Below are positions 31,770-45,183 of a stretch of 64,000 nucleotides of DNA, piece by piece. The notes beneath the pieces were generated by a model. The model was given only the letters and a program-made list of their open reading frames with translations. It did no database searches and was not told where the DNA came from. The stretch is taken from positions 48,312,914 to 48,376,913 of the forward strand of contig NC_016132.3 of assembly GCF_000005505.3 (NCBI RefSeq). The letters are read 5' to 3'. The stretch is from Brachypodium distachyon. Taxonomy: Eukaryota; Streptophyta; Magnoliopsida; Poales; Poaceae. Position 1 is the stretch's first letter; each line of letters opens with the position of its first letter. The position numbers and the translations under genes were made by a program.

Positions 31770-34700
31770 CCTGCCAGTAGCTGGGCGATCAATATCATAG
31801 GCGAATATTTTCAGTCGTGACATGCATGATGGATTCTCGGAGTCTCTCTCGATTTAGATCGCGACCAGAAAAGAAAAAAGGATCGCCTGATATACTCTAG
31901 TATACTCCTAACTCCTGTATATACACTCCATGCGTGTCGCATGATTCAGAAAGCGAGCACGAATGAAGTGTCACTGCCATTAGCGCCGAACATGGAAACG
32001 ATCATACGAATTGCCTCTTTCAAGTCCTAATTAGTCCAAGCTGAGAAGTGTGCCATCGCTGTGGAGTGTAGACACGACACTTCTCTTTTCCTCGATCAGT
32101 GGCTGGTTCCAAAGCCTCCAACTAGCTAGCCAGCGACCGATGACAGCAGTCCGATATGACAAACAGAGCGTCCCGACCGTCTCGTCCCTGATATCTCACC
32201 GCAAGCACATGACGACGTATGTAAAAACGTTCTGCCGTACGTGATGCTGCGCGCCTGCGCCATGCTAGCATCAACAGAAACCTGATGGCATCAACAGAAC
32301 AGTGTGCAGTCATGAATTCATGATATACTTTGCTGCATGCATCCATTGATTCATGCATTGCGCCCGTTTCTCTTTACACCGTGTGCCTGTGTACATACAA
32401 ATGTACTTAGTACTTTGGAATTCTGGATGTGTGGTGAGGAGTATGTTCAGAGGACAGTGGGTTTGAAATGGTCCCTTAAAAACAGCACTGCAGTCTTGAT
32501 TTCCTGCGCCTTGTCTAAGTTGTCTTGGCTGCTGCCATTTCTTGGACGAGTAAAACAATGGCACGCCGAACATACAGGATCATTTCTTGGTCGAAACAAA
32601 CAATGGCACACCGAACATATATAGAGGATAAGGTTAAATCACTGGTCGACCATCGAGACAATTTGACTGTGCAAAGCCCCACACAACAGGTACATGTACG
32701 CGGCTGTACGTGCAACGAACATATGCGAGTACGTACAGTACTCGACGAGGTTTGTTTTTGGTCCTAGCCAAACGTTCTCTTAGTTTGATCCATGCATGCA
32801 TGTTTGCATTTGCATTGCGTGGAGTACGTGGAACTAAAATCCAGCAAGTCTCGGTACTCGACGAGGCATCGAAGAAAGGCCCAAATTAAACAGCCACTCA
32901 CCTTGAGGACTTGTTAAATCTCAAAGACACGTGAACGTGTCACGTGAAGGAAGAGATATCCTAGTCCCTCCCCGACGGCCTGACACAGTACAACTGTACG
33001 AGAATTAACAAGGTGCAGGTCTCGGAAGGCCACGTTGAACCGCGAGCAGATCGAGGCCGCCAGTGCACGCGCACGCACAGGCACAGCTGTGCGCGCTCAA
33101 GTTGGGCAATAGAAATAGCAGATCGAGTTTGTTTTAATTTTTTTCTAGGGAAGAAGATGGACTCGAGCTGGGATGCGACTCTGTGCGAGACAGGTCATGT
33201 GACTGGTGAGGAGTCTGAGGCGGCCAGTCCGGGTGTTATGTGGGCTGGGCTCGTTGTGCTGAGTAGGAGGAGTTTTCAATACCCGACCATGTTCTTGGAA
33301 TCGTCTTTTCATTCATGGGAATCTGATGACTTCACTTTAATGTGTCTACCGCCCGGAGTAGGATCTAGCTTCTGTGTACGTACACGGCACCAATAGGTAT
33401 AGCGTGCGCGCAGACGCCTGGATGGGACCTGGATTGGATTCAGTAAAGTTGCTTCCTGATTTTGGGTGGGCTGACATGTGGGTCAACGGGATTCAGTAAA
33501 GTTGCTTCACCTGATTTTAGGTGGCTGACATGTGGGCCACATGCCCTCTGTGATGCAAGCCATGTTGTACGTGCGGGACTGCAAAATATAGCCAACATGA
33601 GAAGTTACTGAGGTAGTACGTACTGTACATCTCCATCTTTGGCGTGGCCGGGCAGAGGTCGGAATTAGCAAATGAACGTTTTCAAACGGCAAGGGAACCG
33701 GGGATTTCTCCTTAGATATGTTTGGTCGGGTTGCGAAAATAACTTCACGCTCACATAAAGCAAACTCAAACCTGGAAGGTTGCACGTTAATGAAGTTTGG
33801 CCGTGGATCTAAATATTTTTCCGATAGATTGGGGAATGGTGATGATGTAGCACACCCGAAAGTACTCCAGTTAACAATTTGCCGTGTCACCAATGCTCTG
33901 TTCGAAAGACGATAACCAGACGTTCTTGGGGTTCAAGAGCGGCACGGGACATAGCGCCTGATTTGACCCTACACATAGCGGGCTGTAGGTCAGTGGTTAG
34001 GAGTACGGAGTACCTGTGAAAGGTGCCACCTTTGCCACGCCCTCACCCTGCCATACATCCATCCCTGAACTCTGACAGATAGGGGAAGCGAGTAGTATCC
34101 ATCAGTGCTCAACAAGTTCGTCTCCTGCACTTCATTGCACTGCGCATCTCATCTCAATTACCAGCTGAGCTGCCAATCAAGGACACTATCAGGCACCTGC
34201 CTCGTTCTTTCTCGCATGGCACGTACCGCCACGACGCCACGACAGGGACTACTACTAAACCGCGGGCGGCGCGCACGGGTGCATGAGCGCGCAGCATCTT
34301 CAATCGATTCCCAACGAGGCAAGAACGCTGATGAGTTAAGCATAAATACAACCTCAGTTTAAATGACTCAAATTTGCACAAATATAAATAAACCTACGTC
34401 TAAAAAATGTTTAGATATGTGTAATAAAAAATCACTTGATATGGGACGGAAGAGCACTGATTTGGGCCTCCACACAGTTCACGCGGACGGCTGGGCACAG
34501 CCACAGGTCGCTTGCTGCCGTGCAGGTGTAGCGGGTCGCCGTGAGCAGTGATACGAGTGCTGTGTTCCCCGGCCCGGGCCGGGGTCGCCCATGTCTGCGC
34601 GCGACGGAGACCGCTGCACGGGGATACTGAGGCAACGCCGTTTTCAGTTAGGCTCCGTTGGGGCCGCGTGCGCCCTCCCCTGCTCCCCTACCGACCGAGC

Positions 34701-37700
34701 CCGGTCTTGAGGGCGACGCGGACTGTGCTGCTGGTTCAAGGAAAACTAGGGGACGTACCTACGTGGGTGGATGGCTCCGTCCCAACTATACGTGACCGTG
34801 ATGTAAAACGTGTGAGATCCAATGCGCAATTCCCAGCAAAAAGAAACAAGAAGAGAGAAGATCTAGTGCGCAATTCATGACAATACTGTTGCTCCCGTTG
34901 TTCACTTCTGTCGTTACGTGGTATCATCTGTCTATGTCGCCGGTCGTGGATTCGTGATCACCACCACCACCCTTATTTTGGTCCCTCCGTTTGCGATCTA
35001 GTGCAGCACGGACAATATTTCAGGAACTGCATGCAAAAGTTTCGAGGTTTCAGTTTTGTTGTCGGGAAATCATCAGGCAAAACGCAGAGAATTCGTGTGG
35101 AATCCTAAACAAAACAGTCGCTAACAAATGGCCAATCGTACTACTCCAGTTGAATCCATATAGAAGTACTCCGCATATCATATTGGTGATAAGTTCTTGA
35201 AGCACTCACAAAATAATCTCGCCGCACCAACGTTTCTTTCCGGAGAACATGGATGAGATGAGATGGTATAGCATAGTGGGGGGATATAGTAGGACCTAAT
35301 TATGGGTTATGATGGTGAAAAGTTCCTAAAGCACTAAATTAAGGGAAAGGAAAAGATGGAGATTAAATATTGGCTATTGTCTTCTTGCATGTAATCTACT
35401 TGCCCATCATTCTTAGCCCATGTTTGTTTGTCTCTTGTGACTGGATTTCATAAACATACACCACAACCCCCACTCACAAAAGATGACATAATACACTTAA
35501 AAATGTTCTCGAAAGATAAGCACTAATTACTCAAGCAACGATACTTTATAATTCTCGAGAGCCACCTTAATCATTCACATCAATCATATTAGTGGGCCGC
35601 ATTTGCTTTACAAGTACATGCATCCATGTTTTATGGACTAACGGAATCATAAGTTATATGTGTTGCAGACTTGCAGTACTACTAATTAATCTATCCGAGC
35701 ACTGGCTTTTCCTGGACTAAACACAATACTGCACCTACACATCATGTCTACTATTTCCTTTTTGCAGAGAATTGTTAAAAAAGATGTACCACCAAAGATC
35801 CGATGCACGGCGCTGCGCCGAGTTCGCCACTAGGCACGGCCGGATAAGTTGAGCTATTGCCGTTGCCTTTCAAGACAAAAAGGCAAATAAAGAAGACTGC
35901 CACGACGCCAGACTTGCAGTAGTACCACTTCAATAGAAATGAGTTTTGGTGGCTTTTAGGTTCGAGACGTTTAATTGCCTACTGATTGCAGCTTACTAGT
36001 AATTGCACGGTATGCGCTGTGCACACGTGATCAGGCTTGTTCAAGAGAAAATGAAGGGACGTTGCGCCGTGCCCTACGCTCGTTGTGTAGTCGCATCTGA
36101 ATGAAAGGTTGGACAGTGGCGGGCAACGTTTCGTCGCGGCCCCACCATTGCCACTCATCCTGTCAGCGAGGCAGAGCACCTGAAGCCAAGAATTTGCTGC
36201 TGCTCTGTGTATCACGTCCTGTTGCCGCCCGTCGCAGCTTGCTCTGCGAGATATGACGCCCCCTAAAACGAGATTCTACGCTTTTTCTGTACTGGCCATG
36301 CGGAATGCGTAGCTGTTTTTTCTTGCCCTGCTGGTTTTTCGAGCAATATTTTCAGTCACGTCAGTAAAAGATAGCTGGTCGCGGTGGCAGTCAAAAACCC
36401 AGTTGGGCAACATGGCGTGTGCCACTTGGATTGGATGAACGGAACGGGGGTGCGGGGTCACTTGGCACACACGAGGGCTGCAGCATTTAAAACCCCGTTG
36501 GCTGCTTGCGTCCCAGAATCCCGTTGCACACGACGAAAAAAAAAGAAGGCTTGCAAACCCTATCGAGCCCGGTGATGGCGACTACCGCACTCATGTGACG
36601 TGAGAACCCTGCCTCGGCACGGAGCGAGCTCGAGCAAGCGGCCAAACGCGTACCCCCCCGGCCATCTCACGTCAAGGCAGCAGCAGTGGCGGCACAAAGG
36701 TTGCGATCCGGCGCTCGTTGGCCGGGCGGCCCCGCGTGGCAAATTGGGAAGATAGATATATAATAATTGGGAAATTCAAGAAATCGAGCCCGGCCATGTG
36801 GGTGGTGGTGGGTGGGTAGGCGCGTGGGGTGGCGGTGGCCCGCACGGCTTGCCCGCACGGTTGGGTTTGAAGGCAACGTCGCACCGTTCTGTTGATTTCG
36901 TGAATCTAATTCTATTCTTCTTTGTTTCCTCTCCAGCTTCTACCTGCAGTGGAAAGGTTTCTCCTAGTTACTGCTGGGTTTAGTATTGGAGTTTCAAAAC
37001 TGAAATTAACGAAATTGCCTCCTAATGTAGCTCGAAATGGAATATAGACCTGGCACGGAAGATGTGGGACACATGATTTGACACTGCATATGTAGGAAAG
37101 CAGCTGCCATGGTCTTCTTCCCAGCACAAAGACTGAACCATATAGGAAGCAGCTGTCATGACACAAGAGTATGCAATCCAGATTCAAAGTAACCCCATCC
37201 AGACCAGACACAAGTCGAGAAGTCTTAAAACTTGGCAGCCGTACAATAAGAAAAAGAATGGATGTATAGCTGTCCTGCCGGGCTTAGGCGCTTAGCTGGA
37301 ACTTATGTTGGGGGGCTCTGAATCCCAGCTCCTAAAACAAATGGCTGCGATTGGTTTTCGTCCACTCCTTGAAGCAATGATCATGTGGATAACACCCGTG
37401 CAGGCCTGCTGTCACTTCTAAGATCCAATTTTGTCAAAAAAGGAACCTTGACCCTCAACTACTCGTGCACGCCTGCTGTACTATTTGACGAGATTTCGAA
37501 TTCCTGCGCTGTCACAGTGCAATTGGCCATTTTATAAAGTGAATTTGTATGTTGACCGAAATAATAAATTTGGCAAAGCATGTGGATGGTGGTTTAGTTG
37601 GGATTGATTTAGAATATTGCTCAGTCAGTGGAGAATTGGTTTGAAGTCTCTTTTTCCTTTTGCGGGGAAATAGATTTGATGTTTCAAAAGTTGCTCCTTT

Positions 37701-38660
37701 CGAAAGCAGGAGTAATTCATAGTTGAAGAAAGATCTGGCGCCGTAGCGTTTGCCAAATTAAGGGCTATGGCCAGTCCTTTGGAAGTTGGGGTCAGCCTTG
37801 TGAACTGAAATTTTCATCACTACGTAGTTCTTTTGTTCACCCTTAGTACTGCTATGCACCGCAACTTCACGATCTCTTCAGAGCTCTCCATTTCCCGCCG
37901 CGAGCTTAATGTATCGAAGGATTTGATCCTCAAATCATTCTGCTGCGCCGGCCGGTCAATACAGGACTATAATTGCGGCAGCTTAGGATATGCCATCGAG
38001 TGATTGCGTAATGATGACCCCGCCCCAAACGGCCGCTTACTCTAATCCTTATTCTTATTCCAGTGGAGACGTGCAGTCGGGAAAGGCACAAGGATCCAAT
38101 ACGGAATCCATATGAAGCATCGGCTCGCAACTTTGGAGGATCGATCGATGCTACGAACAGTCCCGTTTTCATGCGGAGTCCTATTTGGCTATTTCACTCT
38201 TGCTTCGGTACTTTTCAGATCGTGTCGTTGGGCCTAGCGGTTGCACGGTTGGGGTACGTACTTGCGTGGTGCACCGACGCGCAAGGAAAGCAAACAACGG
38301 ATTCTATGACAAGAAAGAAAAAGAAGAAGCAGAGACGCCAAAAATTGAAGGCACGTCTTGGACGGCGACCAGAGGAGGGTGGCCACCACCGCGCAGCGGA
38401 GGCCGCCGGAGGCCCCCACGTGGCGATCAGCTATATCGAGGGCGCCGAAAGCCGCGGCCATGGCCGTCCATTGCGGAAGGATCGTTGGCAAACGACGTGC
38501 CAGTGGCATGCACGTACCAGTAGACGTGGCCGGTAGCAGGTGAACACGTCCGTCCGTCCACCCGGCCAACGCGCCGCGCGAGAGGGAAAAGATGAACAAC
38601 AGTACTAATCTCTGGAGCATGGACGGGTTGATCTGCTGGAGATTTTCGACGGGCAAGATA
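31770..38660. other. Intergenic, largely unrecognised
   Basis: Nearly 7 kb with only short scattered ORFs, none with a recognised domain, length or codon pattern that supports a gene. Exceptions in structure: the 53-bp tandem repeat at 33436-33541 and a GC-rich stretch 38340-38540 with overlapping ORFs on both strands. Confidence 0.45.
33436..33541. repeat. 53-bp tandem duplication
   Basis: GGATTCAGTAAAGTTGCTTC and GGCTGACATGTGGG occur twice, starting at 33436 and 33489, with a small indel (TCC/TCACC). Confidence 0.85.
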
Positions 38661-38689
38661 AAAAAAAATTTATAGGGGAGTGCCTACGG

Positions 38690-39475
38690 TCAGTTGACTG
38701 AGAAAAGTTGTTTCTCAGTCGACGAGTCTATATCGATCCTCCCGTCCACTCTTGGGCTTCTTTTCTGTTGTGGGCCTCGTGGGTGCGTGTGACGCTCTGA
38801 GTAGGTCGTTCTTTGGTCGTCTGGGAAAAAGACACATTGTTGCCTACATATTTAAGAGTCGCGCATAAAATTTTACGCGCAATTTTTAGAAGGACGCACA
38901 AAATATCACTTGCATTTTTAGTATGATGCATAAAATTTCAAGTGCAATTTTTAGAAGTGTGCACAAAGTTTCACATGCATTTTTAGAATCGCTCACAAAA
39001 TTTCATTTGCATTTTTAGAATCGCTAGAATCACGCACAAATTCAATTTTTAGAATCGGCATAAAATTTCACGTGCAATTAGAATCACGCATAAAAATTTC
39101 ACGTTTTTTAGAATCACGCACAAAACTTCACATGCTGCAATTTTTAGAATCAAGCACAAAATTTCAGGTGCAATTAGAATCGCTCATAAATATTTCACGT
39201 GCAATTTTCAAAATCGCGCATGAATAAGTGCATGATTAATTAGCTGCATAAAAAAAAGACAAAACAAAATATAATGAAAACAAAGAAAAACAAAAAAAAA
39301 TGAACCAAGGTACAGAGAAGAAAAAAAAGGAAAGAATAAACAACAGAAAAATGGACCTTCAGGAGAATCTTACCTCCCACCTATACATGCAAGACCGTAA
39401 CGAAGATAAACACCAGCCTTTCTTTTTTACTTCTATTTTGTCTAGATCGACTGAGAAACTACTTTTCTTAGCAAA
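38690..39475. mobile_element. Possible TIR element enclosing a minisatellite
   Basis: GACTGAGAAAAGTTGTTTCTCAGTCGAC near 38695-38722 forms a hairpin. Its right half is found again inverted at about 39449-39470 (TCGACTGAGAAACTACTTTTC). Between these lies the minisatellite at 38861-39225. True ends and target duplication were not established, so the element class is open. Confidence 0.4.
38861..39225. repeat. Degenerate minisatellite, about 10 units
   Basis: A unit of roughly 30-37 bases, GCACAAAATTTCACGTGCAA followed by TTTTTAGAATC, is repeated about ten times with substitutions and indels. Units shorten to the right. Confidence 0.85.
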
Positions 39476-41126
39476 TCTGTTTTTATAGATAACACGAGGC
39501 CAAACCATCTCCAGTTTTAGTTATAGCAGGGAGAACAGAATTTTGGAAAAAAAAATGTGCACTTCTCCCACAGGTTTCTACAACTGATTCTCTATATACT
39601 TTTAAGATTCCACTGACATGTAGATTCCACTGACATGTAGATCCCACTCTCGCTTGCCGCCGCTCCCGTTTGCTTATGCATGCCTACGCTGACCTACCAT
39701 GCCGCTAGTTCCGCCCCAAAGGAGTACGCTGCTCGTTACGCCACAACAATGGCGACGACAGCAGAACGAATTGCGTCTGCGGGGCTCGCATCAGTGGGAT
39801 TTGGGTGTTGCCGCCGGCGTCGGTCCAGATACATGTAATGTCCGTTTTACAGTCGTTTTCTGCCACCAATAGCTTTCGTGTTTTAGCGAATGGGTTATTG
39901 GTTCCCAAGATTTGGGAACAACCGAACAAGTACAGAGAAAATGGAGAATCCCCTAAAGATAACAGGATTTGAAAATGGAATAGGAAACCTATTCGAGAGG
40001 TTTTTCCTCATATTTAGAGAATGGTGACATATTTTAGTGATTAAGAACCATTTTAGAAAACTTTTGTAGATGCTCTCTATTCAAACTTTGATTAGGTTTG
40101 AACTTTCAAGTGATAGGAAGAAATATCATGATGAAAGGTTTTGTAGGTCTTCCGCACATCCAAATTATGCAAGTCATTTAGAAAGAGATAGAAAGAAGAT
40201 ACACACGAAACACATATCTGAAAGCAAACACCCATCTGTAGCATTCGTTCACCAGTAATAGAGATACAAGATTCGTAAAGATTATGTCTAAATTGACCAA
40301 ATTTATAAGGATTCTTAGTATTATCTAAGATCTCATGAAAGTTTCTTAACGATTAAAATGTACATGACATTCCGATCCTCTAATTTCATAGTTATGTGAT
40401 TTCAAAATCATTTGAACCGAGTAAAACTTTCGGGTGTTGACCGCAGAGACACAAAACCTGCAATTTCTCTTTGGAGCACAGAAGCATGTAGTTGCCCTCC
40501 CCGATGGATATATAACCTCCTTGGAAATTAAAAGAGTAAATTTGAAAAGACCACATTTTTTGTATCTAGGTTTTCACATAACCACCGTTATCGCTAATTG
40601 TCTCAAATAAACATCACTCTTGAGACAGCTCTCCTCAAAGAATCCAAATCTATAGGTTTAGGGCGTTTAACGGAGATTCCGACATTTGGGGCCCACATAT
40701 AAGTGCAGTATCAGTTGTTAACTTACTTTCCATCCGTTCTTTATGTCCTCCTCTCCTCCATGTCCTTGGGTTTGCCAACCTGGATGGATGTGCAAGACTT
40801 GGCAAGTGAACTGGACACATGGCATCTGATATGTCGGCCACATGTGTCAGATTCGCTGTCAAATGTGCTAATCATTCAGATTTGTTTTTTTAAGGCATGT
40901 CTGAAAAGTGATGGTTTCTTTAGACATTAGTAATATATGTGGTTCAATGAAAATGTGAACACAAAAATGAAATTTCAAGAAATTTAATCAAATTAATAGA
41001 ATGTTGAACACCTTGTTCATAGCAATCTGCGGGCACTCAAATGCAGTATTTTATAGCAACATTAAGTAGTTTTCTGAGATATGCAATCATGTCTAAATCT
41101 GTTAGAAAGTGGATACGAAGAAGGAA
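39476..41126. other. Intergenic, nothing recognised
   Basis: AT-rich with short chance ORFs. A short direct repeat ATTCCACTGACATGTAGAT occurs near 39607-39642. No gene or clear element ends. Confidence 0.4.
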
Positions 41127-44100
41127 TCTATTATATACTAAAAGCAATATAAGAGGTACCGAGGGGAGCCTCCACGTTGATCCACGTCATCCCAATTATT
41201 TCCAGTCATTAGATATGAGATTAAGGGTCCATGTTAACATGTTACGTTGTGTTCCTAAAAAAAATGTTAGGTGTTACGTTGGCAAAAAAAAAAGCTAAAA
41301 CGGAACCATCTATCCCGAATCCTACGCCTCCCACATATGTTAGCTTCTTTTTCTTTTTTTAAGCTGCACGTAGGTTAGCTTTTGGCCTTATGGAAAGAAA
41401 ACATGCTTTTGGCCTTAGGGAAAGAAAACATGCGACATTACTTCAGTTTGAATACTAGATCGACCCCGCGTCCCACGAATCAGTAGATCGGATAATCTTT
41501 TTCTCGCTACAACTGACTAACAAGCAATGTTCCCCGTAAAAAAAAGCAATGTTTTTCTCTGAAATTCCATTTGATCAAAACAACTAAAATGACAAAAATG
41601 ATTTTGGATAAACCGAAAACTACTTAAAAAATCTTTGAAGCAAACTTCTCTAACTGCGCCATTCGCTTGATATCTATTATATACTAAAAACAATATGATT
41701 TTCTCCAAATATCAAGTAACGGAACATTAGAAGATCAAACATGCATAAGCTGGACTATCATTTTTAGTTTTACTAAGCCGCATGAGGCACCCACCCTAGC
41801 GGGTGGTGATAACTTGAGATTATTGAACACGCGGTGGCCAGACACAACCCTCTCAAGAAAGGTTGTCAGGCCATTGAATCGTCGCCGAACCGATGAGGAA
41901 GAGGACAAAAAGCACAAAATCATGAGCCCTGAGATCAACAATCTTCATGTAATATACGATGAAAGCCATGCCATAACGGGGATGGAGTCGGAAGACCTTT
42001 AATCCGTGCATCGTTGCTTCCACCGTAGACCGCCGCCGTCAAGGACAGACAAAACCTTACAAAAAAGGGTACTACTAATGCAATGGCCACACGTTGATCT
42101 TGGTTTCCCGCACCTCCAGGCGCCCGATAGGTTATCAAAGACGAGGGGAACCGACGAAGATGGGAACCTGGTCAAGATTTAATGAGGATGACATGTTTAT
42201 CTTAATTGGTGTGCTAGAAATAAATATCAGGGGATGGCATATTTGATTTCATTGACGGGCTAGAAATAAACATCACGTAGGGCCATTACAAATTAATAAA
42301 CGGGTGCAAGGTAGTTGCCAGACATGATTTGCAACTGGAGCTATATATATGCTTATGAGAATCACGCTTGACATGATTTCCAAGATAATTTTTCTTTCTA
42401 AAAAATAAATTTACACGATCAATAACAATTTGTGTTTTAAATGTGGATGCATTTTTTTCACGACCATGATTTATTCCAGGGAGACATTATGTTTGATCGA
42501 TAAAAGGAAACATTCTGGTTGATCAATAAAGTATATTTTCTTTAAACTAACATAAACAAAATTTCATGGTAGCTAAAACAACATTTTGTTGTAATAAATA
42601 AAGGCTCATCGATACAAATTCATTCGTCGTGTGTTCTGGTAACCGTATTTACGTTTGCGAAACAAAAATGTCATATTAAAGCAACCAGCTCTTACAGTAC
42701 TATATTCAATTGACCAAAAATAAAATTACACAACTCCTTGAGGACACCTGCGATATTGATATAAGAAGCAGACCATCGTCCCAAAAGGCGACGACGAGTG
42801 TTGGATGACCATCATAGATTCAACCAATCAGATGAGTCGAGACATAACCTTACTAGCTTCGAGGCGGAGCCGAAGTTGGTCAAACCTCGCCAATCAGAGA
42901 AAATGCACACATACAAAACACGAACACACGGAAACAAATTGACTATTTCAAAAGAGTCACCGCCAACGAGATCGTCACTGATGAGGTGGATCATTAGTCA
43001 AGGAAACCTAATTCTTAAGCCGCACGGCGCCACGATATCCACCATAGCGTCACAGCCGAGGAATCAAACCTAACTCTAAGAAACCGAACTACCACCCCAC
43101 AACGCAGGTCAGAGTCCCACCCTCCTGTTGTAGCGGCAAACGGGGGAGAAAGGGACCTTCGCAACGCCTGCTGGAAGCAGTGGAGCTGAAATGATTTTTT
43201 GGAATAGAGGCGGTTTCGGGAGATAGATACCTTTTCATTTTTGATGAGTTATGGAATCCTTAGGCAATACACGTCATCGACATATGGTGAAGATTTAGCC
43301 GAAATGCACGGAGGATATGGCTACCGTGACTTCATGCATGAGTAAGAGACACATGTCATTGATAAGTGTTTTTAAAATAAATATAGAAATACATATGTGC
43401 GGCAAATACCAAAAATATTATAAAGACGTTTCCCGCGCAATTGCGCGGGAGCACTATGAGGGGTACCGAGGGGAGGCTTCACATTGATCCACATCATCTA
43501 AATTATTTAGACGGCTGGATCTTACATATAACGGTCCAGATTTAATGAGGGGTGTATGTTTGATGGGCTGTCTAACAACATTAAAGTGGTTTCCCAACTT
43601 AGCCCAATTTGTAGAATTAGCTATAATTAGAGGTATATCTGATGAGCTGTTATAAACAATAAAATGATTTTAGGCTCAAATAGGTCTAATATGTGATAAT
43701 CAATAGTAATTGAGTTAAATTTGTTTTTATGCTGCCAAACGTAACATACTCTGTTTCAACATTTATTTTGTTGCTTTTCTTCACAGGTCATGAAAATATT
43801 AAGTAATAAGCTAAGTCTATTAGTCATAATCTATATCTATATTTTTTTTCAAGAATAAGATATTAACGTGTAATTGAAGATTAATAACTGCGTGTCAACA
43901 TGCGTCCCCAATTTCAAGACCGGCTACTAATTAACATCAAATATGAATAAATGATTTGGTACAAAGAAAAGACTTTATATATATCTATAAAAATAATAAG
44001 TAGCTCATGATCTAAATTTTCATCCGAACGTAGATAGAAGTACGTAGAATTTTAAACTGAAAATTGTATATACTAATATAATTTGACATGCAAATGATCT

Positions 44101-45183
44101 ATCAATGCAAACAATTGATTCGTCAATTTCTCATATTAACTTTAGTTTTGTGTACGGATGGATAATAACGTATAATTAGTCATATGAGATAAAGACCAGT
44201 GATTGATTGGTGTTCTAAACTTTAATTACAAATAATAAGATAATATCACGTACTCTCATTCATGTCATTTGAATTATGTAAACCATTATATAATATAAGC
44301 ACAATATGCGATTGTAGAGAGAAAACATCACGTTAATTCACGGCGAGTTATTAATAGTGTTTGGAAAACTATAACTCTGCATACCAATGTATTATTAGTA
44401 AGATAAATGTGGCCTACACAGGACCTCTACGATTCCTCACAATCTATAATTTTGCAAAGATGACTTACTGACGATATTTGAAAATTTATTACTCTATATA
44501 ACCATTTTATTATTTCTAAGAAAAATGTGTACATGTGTGGTCTCAAATTTTACTCTGACAACTAATTTAACATCATGTACGAGCTAATGGTCGGCTAGCG
44601 AAACAAAAACGCTTTTATGTAATATCGCTATAAAGTACCTTAGAAATCAAATAGTTAGCTCAAATGATTTAAACCTTAATCCAAGTATCGATAGAGCAAT
44701 CAAGTAAAAATATTGCAATATGATTCATTATCACGGGTCCAACCTACTAACATAATCAACTACACACGATTAGATTTCATCAGTTTGATGTTTGAATTTG
44801 AGTTTTGTTACAAATGGGATGTACATCACATATGATCAATTATCTTAGGTAAAGACCAGCTGTCGATAGGTGATCTGAAATTCAATTACCAATACTAAGT
44901 TATATAACTTACAAACAATCAATCAGTCTAACGCAAAAGTTGATCAACCATCCGACACGCGGTCTAACTTTTAGTTCTATATTTTTGATATAAAGTCATA
45001 TAGAAACATAGTACTTTTAGGGTTCTAAGATTAATTAGTTGTACTTTTCTACATATATCTGGGTTGATTAATCATCTCTTCCTAATGACCTATCGTATAA
45101 ATAATAGAAAATGCGTATATTCAGTTAGAAAATAGGATGATTAAAAATGTTTCCCGCGCAATTGCGTGGGACAACCATGCTAG
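41127..45183 (+). mobile_element. Head-to-tail cluster of Helitron ends
   Basis: Helitron starts occur at 41127 (TCTATTATATACTAAAAGCA) and 41673 (TCTATTATATACTAAAAACA), each after A. Helitron ends occur at about 43456 (palindrome TCCCGCGCAATTGCGCGGGA, 43431-43450) and 45183 (CCCGCGCAATTGCGTGGGA hairpin then CATGCTAG before T). A third, 5'-truncated start follows directly at about 43457 (GGGTACCGAGGGGAGG, matching GAGGTACCGAGGGGAGCC near 41154). So at least three related non-autonomous copies or pieces lie in one orientation. No Rep/helicase coding sequence is seen. Confidence 0.75.

Noticed and set aside
38063..38536. 157-codon ORF in a GC-rich island
   Set aside because: Lys/Arg-rich, no recognised domain, overlapped by ORFs in two other frames and the opposite strand; no clear promoter or splice structure.
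43500..45100. Coding search in AT-rich Helitron interior for Rep/helicase
   Set aside because: All frames are broken by frequent stops; no Rep or helicase motif seen.
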